DNA of 29,402 bases, from NCBI GenBank assembly GCA_947379865.1, contig CANCOY010000044.1:1-29402 (forward strand). The letters are read 5' to 3'. Below the pieces are notes generated by a model that was not told where the DNA came from, ran no database searches, and worked only from the letters and a program-made list of their open reading frames with translations. Positions 23,546 to 29,402 of this stretch are shown piece by piece. A program made the translations under genes and the position numbers. Each line of letters begins with the position of its first letter. The first letter of the stretch is position 1. This stretch comes from Acetobacteraceae bacterium. GTDB lineage: Bacteria > Pseudomonadota > Alphaproteobacteria > Zavarziniales > Zavarziniaceae.

Positions 23546-25288
23546 ATGGAATTCGAGGAGCTTAGACGTCGTCTTCGCGCTGAAATGGGCGAGGCGGGGT
23601 CAGTTGAGGAAACCGCTACGTCGACATCATCCAGCGCGCTGGTGGCCATGTCGTCACGTCCGGCGGGTTCCCGACCTGAAGCTGCGCCGGCGGGGCCAAA
23701 GCGCACCTCGGTTCGACGCCCGGCGACACGGGGCAGTGGCTCTTTCCTTGCCGTGGCAACGCTCGCCGTTCTGGCGCTTGCGGGCATCGCCTTCGTGTTT
23801 GCGGCCGGATCCTATTATGTAATGCCCCAGGCATTTCCCTTCGTTCCCGCGGAAGCGCAGATGGCGATGCTGGAACGCCGCACGCTGGCGGCGCTTGGGC
23901 TTCTTGGTCTGGTCAGCCTTGTTCTCGTGCTTTATGCGCTTGTGGTCTTTGGGGCGATGCGTTCGATCCTCAGGGATTCTGGCGCGGCAGAGGCCTCCCT
24001 GCGGGCGGTAGAGCGTGGGCTGTCGGCCCGCATTGACGCGCTGCTCGGCACGCTTTCCACCCGCGCCATCAGCCTGAGCGGCGGAGCCGATGATCTTCGT
24101 CAGATTTCCCGGGAGATCGAAAAGTCTCTTCGCGAGGCCAATGGCCGTGATGACGATCGCTGGCGGCAGGTTGCCGGCACGCTTGGGCTTCTTGCCGGAA
24201 CGCTTGAGCGCAAGGAGACGCCGGCACAGGGCGATGCCCTGGAGCCACTGTTCGGCCGGCTCGACGGCCTCGACGACCGGATTGCCGCCATGACGGACCG
24301 GCTTGAGGCCGCTGTCATGCTGCCAAGGCCCTCGGGTGATCTGGTGGTCCACTCATCCCAGCTTCCCGTACCCGTGCCAGTGGACATGCAACCCGTATTT
24401 GATCGTCTTGAGAGCCTGCGGGATCATGTTGAGGCGCTGGCCATCAGGACGCCTTCCGATGTTGGTTTCAGGGACCATTCGGAAGACCGCTCGATTTCGG
24501 TTCTGGGGCCACGGGTGACCGCCCTTGCCGCAACGATTGATGGCCTTGCCGAGCGGCTTGGCCCGACACTCGACCGGATTCAGGCGGCCATGGAGATTCT
24601 GGCCTCCCGTCCTGGTGTCGACATGTCCCGTGTCCACGACGATCTGGCGGTCCTGAAACGCGACATGGGCAGTCTGCGTCTTGAAACGGCGACCTCTCTT
24701 GCCAGCATGAACGGCCCGCTTGAGCCCGCTATCGACGAAATCCGTCGCGGCATGGACCGCGTTCTCGACCGTCTGGCCCGGTCGGAAGACACCGGCATTG
24801 CAACCCGCAGCGCCATCAACGAGGCGCTGGCGACCTTGCAGGTGCGCCTCACCACCTTTGATGAGGCCTTCGGGCCGGCTGCAGCCCTGGCGCGACTGGA
24901 CGAGATCGGCTCGCGTGTCAGCAACGAAAACCGCATGACCCGGCTGGCGACCGACGCCATTGCGCCGCAGCTGCGCAGCCACGAAGCCTCGATCGATATC
25001 GTCCGCAATCAGGGCGAGCGTCTGATGGCCGCCATCGAGGCCCTGTCTGGTGAAGTCGCCGGGTTCTCACGCCCGGTCAGTGGCGGCAATGCCCAGGGCG
25101 AGGGGCCGGAAAGCAGTCCGCAAGATCGCGCGTCGCTGGCCCAGATTGAAACCATGCTGGCGGGCCTTGGCGCCAGTGTTGATGCGCGTCTTGCTGCGCT
25201 TGAGGCCACGGTGCAGACGGCAGTGTCGGCTGGCGGGTCAACCGGCTCGGTCACGGCGCTGCGGCGCGACAGGCCAACGGTAATCTGA
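23546..25288 (+). CDS. Two-helix membrane protein with long coiled-coil-like domain, function unknown
   Basis: A 580-residue protein I cannot assign. From ATG 23546 (GGGAG 8 bases upstream) it has a charged cytoplasmic start, a Pro/Ala/Ser/Arg-rich linker (30-65), two transmembrane helices (about 66-90 and 113-136), and then over 400 residues of amphipathic helix with recurring Leu/Arg/Asp heptad-like stretches (for example LFGRLDGLDDRIAAMTDRLE and VFDRLESLRDHVEALAI). There is no kinase, HAMP, methyl-accepting or MotB-like motif visible. Such architecture suits an envelope tether or scaffold. Both ends of the helix pair would lie in the cytoplasm if the N-terminus does. It sits downstream of the glycosyltransferase gene and upstream of the Zur box. 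A low-complexity tail ends the protein. Confidence 0.82.
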   Translation: MEFEELRRRLRAEMGEAGSVEETATSTSSSALVAMSSRPAGSRPEAAPAGPKRTSVRRPATRGSGSFLAVATLAVLALAGIAFVFAAGSYYVMPQAFPFVPAEAQMAMLERRTLAALGLLGLVSLVLVLYALVVFGAMRSILRDSGAAEASLRAVERGLSARIDALLGTLSTRAISLSGGADDLRQISREIEKSLREANGRDDDRWRQVAGTLGLLAGTLERKETPAQGDALEPLFGRLDGLDDRIAAMTDRLEAAVMLPRPSGDLVVHSSQLPVPVPVDMQPVFDRLESLRDHVEALAIRTPSDVGFRDHSEDRSISVLGPRVTALAATIDGLAERLGPTLDRIQAAMEILASRPGVDMSRVHDDLAVLKRDMGSLRLETATSLASMNGPLEPAIDEIRRGMDRVLDRLARSEDTGIATRSAINEALATLQVRLTTFDEAFGPAAALARLDEIGSRVSNENRMTRLATDAIAPQLRSHEASIDIVRNQGERLMAAIEALSGEVAGFSRPVSGGNAQGEGPESSPQDRASLAQIETMLAGLGASVDARLAALEATVQTAVSAGGSTGSVTALRRDRPTVI

Positions 25289-25319
25289 AAGCAGTGGGGG
25301 CAACGGGTTGTCTCACTGC

Positions 25320-25347
25320 TTGACGATAAAATGCAATGTTATAACAT
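25320..25347 (+). promoter_or_regulatory. Probable promoter of the zinc uptake operon
   Basis: TTGACG (25320-25325) and TAACAT (25342-25347) are separated by 16 bases. The -10 element lies wholly inside the Zur box, so zinc-loaded Zur would block RNA polymerase directly. By eye, with no score. Confidence 0.55.
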
Positions 25348-25350
25348 ATC
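25333..25350. promoter_or_regulatory. Zur operator (Rhizobium-group type)
   Basis: GCAATGTTATAACATATC matches the published alphaproteobacterial Zur consensus GATATGTTATAACATATC at 16 of 18 positions, and its core ATGTTATAACAT (25336-25347) is a perfect palindrome. It lies 24 bases before the first start codon of a zinc-type ABC importer operon, the expected target. Zur itself is not encoded in the window. Confidence 0.92.
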
Positions 25351-25374
25351 GGCTTGGCTCATCTGGAAACTGCC

Positions 25375-25473
25375 ATGCCATCACCGCTCTCTGCTGGTCT
25401 GATTGAGCGCCTCGCGCTGGTGGCGATCCTGTCTGCCGGGCTGTGGCTTACGGTGTTTTGGGCGCGCGGATGA
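25375..25473 (+). CDS. 32-residue single-helix membrane peptide, first gene of the zinc operon
   Basis: A short frame from ATG 25375 to TGA 25471-25473. The peptide has a polar start (MPSPLSAGLIER), then one hydrophobic helix (residues about 13-30, LALVAILSAGLWLTVFWA) and a short basic end (RG). GGAAA lies 6 bases before the ATG. Its stop overlaps the likely ATPase start in an ATGA junction (25470-25473), the same coupling seen between the ATPase and permease genes, which argues that it is translated. It is the first reading frame after the Zur box. I know no named family. It may stabilise or regulate the transporter in the membrane, or simply couple translation. Confidence 0.6.
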   Translation: MPSPLSAGLIERLALVAILSAGLWLTVFWARG

Positions 25474-26246
25474 GCATGGCGAAAATCATCATGCCGGCGG
25501 CTGCCATGACGGCCGCTGTCCAGATCGACAATCTCACCATTGCCTATGACCGCCATCCCGCTGTCCACCATGTCAGTGGCAGCTTTGCGGCGGGCAGCCT
25601 GACCGCAATCGTCGGGCCGAATGGTGCCGGCAAGTCTAGCCTGCTCAAGGCCCTTGCCGGGCTTATCCAGCCGGCAGAAGGCCAGGTCCGGCACGCCGCG
25701 CCGGGGCGCCTTGCTTATTTGCCCCAGGCGGCTGAAATCGATCGCGACTTTCCCATCTCGGTCATCGATCTTGTGCGCATGGGCCATTGGCGGCGGGTTG
25801 GGGTCTTTGGCCGCATCGACCGCGCCATGCGTGACGCGGCAGACGCTGCCCTTCATGCTGTCGGGCTTGATGGCTTTGGACCGCGCCCCATTGGTACGCT
25901 TTCTGTCGGGCAGTTCCAGCGTGCGCTCTTCGCCCGCCTGATGCTGCAGGACGCCCAGGTGATCCTGCTGGACGAGCCCTTTGCGGCTGTGGACGAGCGC
26001 ACCACGGCGGATCTTCTGGGCCTTGTGGCACGCTGGCATCAGGAAGGGCGCACGGTCATTGCGGTTCTTCATGACATCGAGCAGGTCCGCCGCCACTTCC
26101 CTGAGACTGTCCTGATGGCACGCCACGTCTTGGCATGGGGGCCATCGGCTGAGGCGCTGCGCCCTGAGTTGCTGCAGCAGGCGGGTGCCCTTGCCGGGGC
26201 CTGGCATGCCCATGCGCCTGTCTGTGCCGTGCCGCTGGGGACATGA
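25470..26246 (+). CDS. znuC: Zinc ABC transporter ATPase (ZnuC/AztA-like)
   Basis: The cytoplasmic ATPase of a zinc importer, 258 residues from ATG 25470. Walker A is GPNGAGKSS (49-57), Q-loop LAYLPQ (81-86), Walker B VILLDEP (164-170) and switch His201 in VLHD. The signature reads LSVGQFQRALFAR (144-156); the usual second residue pair LSGGQ is LSVGQ here. The QFQRALFARLMLQDAQVILLDEPF run places it with AztA/ZnuC-type metal ATPases rather than heme or siderophore systems. Other possible starts are ATG 25476, 25491 or 25506; 25470 is chosen for the ATGA overlap with the small peptide gene. Its own stop overlaps the permease start (ATGA, 26243-26246). Confidence 0.93.
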   Translation: MSMAKIIMPAAAMTAAVQIDNLTIAYDRHPAVHHVSGSFAAGSLTAIVGPNGAGKSSLLKALAGLIQPAEGQVRHAAPGRLAYLPQAAEIDRDFPISVIDLVRMGHWRRVGVFGRIDRAMRDAADAALHAVGLDGFGPRPIGTLSVGQFQRALFARLMLQDAQVILLDEPFAAVDERTTADLLGLVARWHQEGRTVIAVLHDIEQVRRHFPETVLMARHVLAWGPSAEALRPELLQQAGALAGAWHAHAPVCAVPLGT

Positions 26247-27118
26247 TGGATCTCTACGCCCTGGTCCTTGCCCCCTTTGCCGACTTCGCCTTCATGCGGC
26301 GGGCGCTGATTGCCTGTCTGGCGCTCAGTCTTGGCTGTGGTCCGGTAGGCGTTCTGCTTGTGCTGCGGCGGATGAGCCTGATGGGCGATGCCATGGCCCA
26401 TTCGGTCTTGCCGGGGGCGGCCGTGGGCTTTCTGGTTGCCGGCCTCTCCATCTGGGCCATGAGCCTGGGCGGCCTCATCGCGGGCCTGGCGGTGGCGCTT
26501 CTCTCTGGCTTTGTCAGCCGCACCACGTCCCTGCGCGAGGATGCAAGCTTTGCTGGTTTCTATCTGATCTCGCTCAGCCTTGGTGTGCTGATCGTCTCCA
26601 CCCGGGGGTCGAATGTGGATCTGCTGCACGTGCTCTTCGGGTCGATCCTGGCAGTTGATGACGCGTCTTTGATGCTGGTGGCGGGGATTGCCTCGGCCAG
26701 CCTCGCTGCCCTGGCCGTGATATGGCGCCCGCTGATCATCGAATGTGTGGATCCTGGATTCATGCGGGCAGTTGGTGGGGTGGGTGGGGCCGTCCATGCC
26801 ACTTTCCTCATGCTTGTCGTTCTCAATCTTGTCGCTGGCTTCCAGGCCCTTGGCACGCTGATGGCCGTGGGGCTGATGATGCTGCCCGCTGCCGCCGTGC
26901 GGTTCTGGGCGCGCGAGCTTGGCGGCATGATCGCCCTTGCCATTGCCATGGCCTTCGGGTCTGGCCTGCTGGGACTGCTGCTGTCATTCCATTTCGATCT
27001 GCCATCGGGGCCGGCCATCGTGCTTACGGCGGGCGGATTTTATCTGCTCTCGATCATCTTCGGGCGTCATGGCGGGCTGATCCGCCACGTCTTTCCCGCC
27101 CGTCATCTCGAAGCCTGA
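26243..27118 (+). CDS. znuB: Zinc ABC transporter permease (ZnuB/AztB-like)
   Basis: A 291-residue inner-membrane permease of the ABC-3 family with about eight to nine helices. Family marks are LRRMSLMGDAMAHSVLPGAAVGF (about 42-64), which contains the conserved metal-channel region, SVDLL-like SNVDLLHVLFGSILAV and the late GTLMAVGLMMLPAAAVRFWA segment. It forms the membrane channel for Zn(II) taken from the binding protein. It is coupled to the ATPase gene by an ATGA overlap and followed after 15 bases by the binding-protein gene. Confidence 0.93.
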   Translation: MMDLYALVLAPFADFAFMRRALIACLALSLGCGPVGVLLVLRRMSLMGDAMAHSVLPGAAVGFLVAGLSIWAMSLGGLIAGLAVALLSGFVSRTTSLREDASFAGFYLISLSLGVLIVSTRGSNVDLLHVLFGSILAVDDASLMLVAGIASASLAALAVIWRPLIIECVDPGFMRAVGGVGGAVHATFLMLVVLNLVAGFQALGTLMAVGLMMLPAAAVRFWARELGGMIALAIAMAFGSGLLGLLLSFHFDLPSGPAIVLTAGGFYLLSIIFGRHGGLIRHVFPARHLEA

Positions 27119-27133
27119 TCACGGACGGGTTAC

Positions 27134-28048
27134 ATGAAGCGTTTGCTGCATCTTCTGCCAGGCCTGGTTCTTTGGGGCCTGGCCGTCGCTGTTCTGTGGA
27201 CAACGCCGCTGGCTGCGCGTGAGCGGCCGCTGAGGGTCGTCGCCAGCTTTTCTATCCTGGGCGACATGGTGGGCCGCATCGGCGACCCCGCCGTGACCGT
27301 GCGCACCCTGGTTGGGCCAGGCGGCGACGCCCATGTCTTCGAGCCGTCCCCGTCCGACGCCCGCGCCATGGCCGAGGCGGATCTTGTCATCATCAACGGC
27401 CTTGGTTTCGAGGGCTGGATCGAGCGCCTTGTTAAGGCTTCGGGCTATGCCGGGCCGGTCGCGGTGGCGGCCACCGAAGCACATCCGCGTGGGCTGGCCA
27501 CCGCTGACGCGGAGCACGCCGTCGATCCCCATGCCTGGCAGGATATTGCCAACGGGCGCCTCTATGTGAAGGCCATCGCCCAGGCGCTGGCCCTGGCCGA
27601 TCCTGAGAACAGTGCGCTATTCGAGGCCAATGCCAGGGCCTATGACGCGGAACTTGCCAGCCTCGATGCCTGGGTGCGCGAGAGCATTGCCGCCATTCCC
27701 GCCGAGAAACGCAGGGTGATCACCAGTCACGATGCCTTTGGCTATCTGGCCGATGCCTATGGGATCGAATTCCTGGCGCCGGTTGGCCTGTCGAGTGATG
27801 CCGAGGCCTCGGCCGGCTCGCTGGCTGCCCTGATCCGGCAGATGCGGCAAGCGGGGATCAAGGCGCTTTTCATCGAGACCATCATGGACCCGCGCCTCAT
27901 CACCATGCTGTCCCACGAGGCGGGCGTTGCACCGGGGGAACCCCTGTTCTCGGACTCCCTGTCTGCCCCTGGTGCCGGGGCGGATACCTATGTCGCCATG
28001 TTTCGCCATAACATCACCGCGCTGGTCGCGGGCATGCAGCGAAACTAG
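27134..28048 (+). CDS. znuA: Zinc-binding periplasmic protein (cluster A-I, AztC/ZnuA-like)
   Basis: A 304-residue secreted binding protein with a signal peptide ending near TTPLAA (about residue 28). The expected zinc ligands are His67 (GGDAHVFEPSP), His133 (DPHAWQD), His199 (TSHDAFGY) and Asp274 (FSDSLS), close in spacing to those of Paracoccus AztC (H61, H138, H204, D279 in that protein). The His/Asp-rich loop of classical ZnuA is missing: the region before DPHAW holds only two isolated histidines (117 and 128). That favours an AztC-like protein, which in Paracoccus receives zinc from the chaperone AztD, but no aztD is visible here. Manganese cannot be fully excluded, although Zur control points to zinc. 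Confidence 0.93.
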   Translation: MKRLLHLLPGLVLWGLAVAVLWTTPLAARERPLRVVASFSILGDMVGRIGDPAVTVRTLVGPGGDAHVFEPSPSDARAMAEADLVIINGLGFEGWIERLVKASGYAGPVAVAATEAHPRGLATADAEHAVDPHAWQDIANGRLYVKAIAQALALADPENSALFEANARAYDAELASLDAWVRESIAAIPAEKRRVITSHDAFGYLADAYGIEFLAPVGLSSDAEASAGSLAALIRQMRQAGIKALFIETIMDPRLITMLSHEAGVAPGEPLFSDSLSAPGAGADTYVAMFRHNITALVAGMQRN

Positions 28049-28064
28049 CGAGGGGAGGGACAGA

Positions 28065-28862
28065 ATGGGGCACCGGGTCTGGGGCGAGATGACAACGACA
28101 GACTTTGCCGGTCTGGCCGACGGTGCCGTCGCTGTCCTGCCGATTGGCGCCCTGGAACAACACGGGCCGCATCTGCCTCTTGATACGGACACGACCATTG
28201 TCGAGGGCGTGGTGGCGGCAGCACTTGCCCGGCTGGATCCGGCGGTTGTGGCCCTGCTGCTGCCGACCCAGACCCTTGGCGCCTCGATTGAGCATGAAGC
28301 TTTCCCGGGAACGCTCAGCCTGTCCCCCGATCTGTTGATGCGGATCTGGGTGCAGATCGGCATGGCCGTGGCTGCGGCCGGTGTGCGCCGTCTGGTGATC
28401 GTCAATGGCCATGGCGGCCAGCCTGAGGTGATGGCGCTTGCGGCGCGCGAACTCAGGGTGCGGGCTGGCCTGCTGGTGGTGTCGGCAAACTGGTTCGATT
28501 TTGGTGAGCCGCCCGGCCTTATCCCGCCGGCTGAACGGCGGTTCGGTATTCATGGCGGGCTGATCGAAACCTCGGTCATGCTGCACCTCGCCCCCCACAA
28601 GGTGCGCACGGCGGCCTTTGCCGATTTCCCCTCGGCGGTGCAGGACTGGGCGCTACGCTTTCCGGCACTGGCCGGCACCCGCACACGCCTCGCCTGGGCC
28701 AGCCAGGACCTGCATCCCTCAGGCGCTGTGGGGGATCCCCGTGCGGCCAATGCTTCCCTTGGCGCGGCGCTGGTCGAGCATGCCGCAGAGGGCCTGAGCC
28801 GCCTGATCGGTGAGGCAGCACTGTTCCCGCTTGCCGCCCTCAGGCCTGGTCGGCCCGGCTGA
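28065..28862 (+). CDS. Creatininase-family metal-dependent amidohydrolase
   Basis: A 265-residue enzyme of the creatininase fold. The di-metal ligands are visible: Glu31 and His33 in GALEQHGPHLP, Asp42 in LDTD, His116 in NGHGG and Glu168 in HGGLIETS. The family includes creatininase, MftE peptidase, and formamide hydrolases of riboflavin and deazaflavin synthesis, so the substrate is open. ATG 28065 has a strong purine stretch (GGGGAGGGA, 28052-28060). It begins 17 bases after the zinc-binding protein gene on the same strand with no terminator between, so it should be part of the Zur-controlled transcript. A metal enzyme in a zinc-starvation operon suggests it either works with another metal or recycles zinc; both are inference. 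Its 3' end overlaps the opposite-strand gene by 23 bases. Confidence 0.93.
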   Translation: MGHRVWGEMTTTDFAGLADGAVAVLPIGALEQHGPHLPLDTDTTIVEGVVAAALARLDPAVVALLLPTQTLGASIEHEAFPGTLSLSPDLLMRIWVQIGMAVAAAGVRRLVIVNGHGGQPEVMALAARELRVRAGLLVVSANWFDFGEPPGLIPPAERRFGIHGGLIETSVMLHLAPHKVRTAAFADFPSAVQDWALRFPALAGTRTRLAWASQDLHPSGAVGDPRAANASLGAALVEHAAEGLSRLIGEAALFPLAALRPGRPG

Positions 28863-29100
28863 TCACCCCGGGGCCGGCATAGCGGACCTGCACATCGATG
28901 GAGCGGCTGCCGCAACGCGAGCAGAGCAGGCGCGCGCGCAGGGACGGCACGCTGCAGTCATAGCCCAGCCGCTTGGCAAGGGTTGCCGGATCCAGCGCCA
29001 CATGGCGGCTACAGGCCTCGCACGCGATGGCGAGGCCCGCCCGATCGCGTACCAGATCGCCCAGCACCGCCGGCCGCCCCTTGGCTTCATCATCTGTCAT
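28840..29100 (-). CDS. Small double-CxxC (zinc-ribbon-like) protein
   Basis: An 86-residue cytoplasmic protein with CEAC (27-30) and CSRC (60-63) knuckles, separated by a conserved-looking HVALDPATLAKRLGYDCSVP stretch and followed by GSRSIDVQVRYAGPGVISR. The four cysteines fit a zinc ribbon, with Cys49 spare. Function unknown; such proteins often bind nucleic acid or act as small adaptors. ATG 29100 has no Shine-Dalgarno, but the upstream promoter would place the transcript start within one or two bases of the AUG, consistent with leaderless translation. It runs tail-to-tail into the creatininase gene, overlapping 23 bases. A LexA-type box covers its promoter. Confidence 0.82.
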   Translation of the reverse strand: MTDDEAKGRPAVLGDLVRDRAGLAIACEACSRHVALDPATLAKRLGYDCSVPSLRARLLCSRCGSRSIDVQVRYAGPGVISRADQA

Positions 29101-29102
29101 GA

Positions 29103-29137
29103 GAACAAATAAAGAACATTGGGGCGGTGGGCGTCAA
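29103..29137 (-). promoter_or_regulatory. Promoter with LexA-type box (GTTC-N7-GTTC)
   Basis: On the plus strand GAAC (29103-29106), seven bases, GAAC (29114-29117) gives GTTCTTTATTTGTTC on the minus strand, the alphaproteobacterial SOS box with an AT-rich spacer. The minus-strand -35 TTGACG lies at 29132-29137 and, with an 18-base spacer, the -10 TTTATT at 29108-29113 falls inside the box. By chance about one such 8-base direct match is expected in a 29-kb window on two strands, so position over a promoter is the main support. Confidence 0.5.
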
Positions 29138-29190
29138 GGCCATTAAACATCGGTTTGCGTGTTGCCGCGTCCGCTGCTAGGGGTTGGGAC

Positions 29191-29402
29191 ATGCATACCG
29201 GATCTCTCCTGACCCATCGCGGCTACGTCAACACTTGGGAGTGTGACGATCGTGGCCATCTCAACGTCCAGTTCTATCCGGACCGCTTTGCGGATGCGGG
29301 CGCCCATGCGCTTCACGCCCTGGGCCTTGGGCCACGGGCGGCAGCGGTGGCGGGCCTCGGCTTCAGGCTGGTGCACGAGCATGTCACCTTCCAGCGCGAG
29401 CT
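29191..29402 (+). CDS. Hotdog-fold acyl-CoA thioesterase (YbgC/4HBT-like), cut by window edge
   Basis: An open frame from ATG 29191 to the window end, 70 codons. The first part carries the 4-hydroxybenzoyl-CoA thioesterase-type motif: WECDDRGHLNVQFY (16-29), in which the Asp, Gly-His and Asn/Tyr positions match the D-x(2)-GH-x-N-x(3)-Y pattern of YbgC-like enzymes. A purine-rich AGGGGTTGGG lies just upstream. It is divergent from the double-CxxC gene with 90 bases between. The enzyme would hydrolyse an acyl-CoA; the rest of the sequence is outside the window. Confidence 0.8.
   Translation, partial: MHTGSLLTHRGYVNTWECDDRGHLNVQFYPDRFADAGAHALHALGLGPRAAAVAGLGFRLVHEHVTFQRE

Noticed and set aside
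1..29402. Insertion sequences, prophage, CRISPR array, tRNA or rRNA genes
   Set aside because: No transposase, integrase, repeat-spacer pattern, or tRNA/rRNA-like sequence was seen on either strand.

Overview
The window looks like chromosomal DNA of a high-GC alphaproteobacterium. The evidence is an almost perfect Rhizobium-group Zur box, a GTTC-N7-GTTC (alphaproteobacterial LexA-type) site, a leucine attenuator whose promoter places the transcript start on the leader AUG, and protein content typical of Rhodospirillales-like genomes (DUF1329 protein, LLM oxidoreductase, AztABC-like zinc importer). The genus cannot be fixed from the sequence alone. No rRNA, tRNA, insertion sequence, prophage or CRISPR array is visible. 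Gene density is high and composition is even, so this is not an obvious island.

Layout. 1-1364 (minus): secreted DUF1329 protein, cut at the window edge. 1546-3410 (plus): leader-peptide attenuator and leuA. 3481-6387 (minus): acyl-CoA dehydrogenase and acyl-CoA synthetase, divergent from 6573-8623 (plus), an LLM-class flavin monooxygenase coupled to an alpha/beta hydrolase; these four genes look like one catabolic unit. 8751-10952 (plus): a TerC-family membrane protein and a 14-helix MFS exporter. About 10995-11160: a promoter, a structured transcript and a strong intrinsic terminator, which is either a free-standing sRNA or an attenuated leader. 11261-15824 (plus): a complete five-gene HAAT (Liv-type) ABC importer. 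15828-19350 (minus): alpha/beta hydrolase, emrA, emrB. 19525-25288 (plus): a secreted protein of unknown function, a PabA-PabB fusion for folate synthesis, a family 2 glycosyltransferase, and a two-helix membrane protein with a long coiled-coil-like tail. 25320-28862 (plus): a Zur-controlled zinc uptake operon made of a 32-residue membrane peptide, ATPase, permease, binding protein and a creatininase-family amidohydrolase. 28840-29100 (minus): a small double-CxxC protein behind a LexA-type box. 29191 onward (plus): a hotdog thioesterase, cut at the window edge.

How the parts work together. The LLM oxygenase, hydrolase, ligase and dehydrogenase could oxidise, cleave, activate and beta-oxidise an unknown hydrophobic substrate. 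The HAAT importer and EmrAB pump handle uptake and efflux of small organic molecules. The zinc operon is the clearest regulon: its Zur box overlies the -10 region, and the chain of overlapping ATGA junctions suggests strict co-translation beginning with the tiny membrane peptide. The least explained and most testable items are that peptide, the creatininase family gene in a Zur operon, the structured RNA before the HAAT operon, the leuA attenuator, and the LexA-type box in front of the double-CxxC protein.
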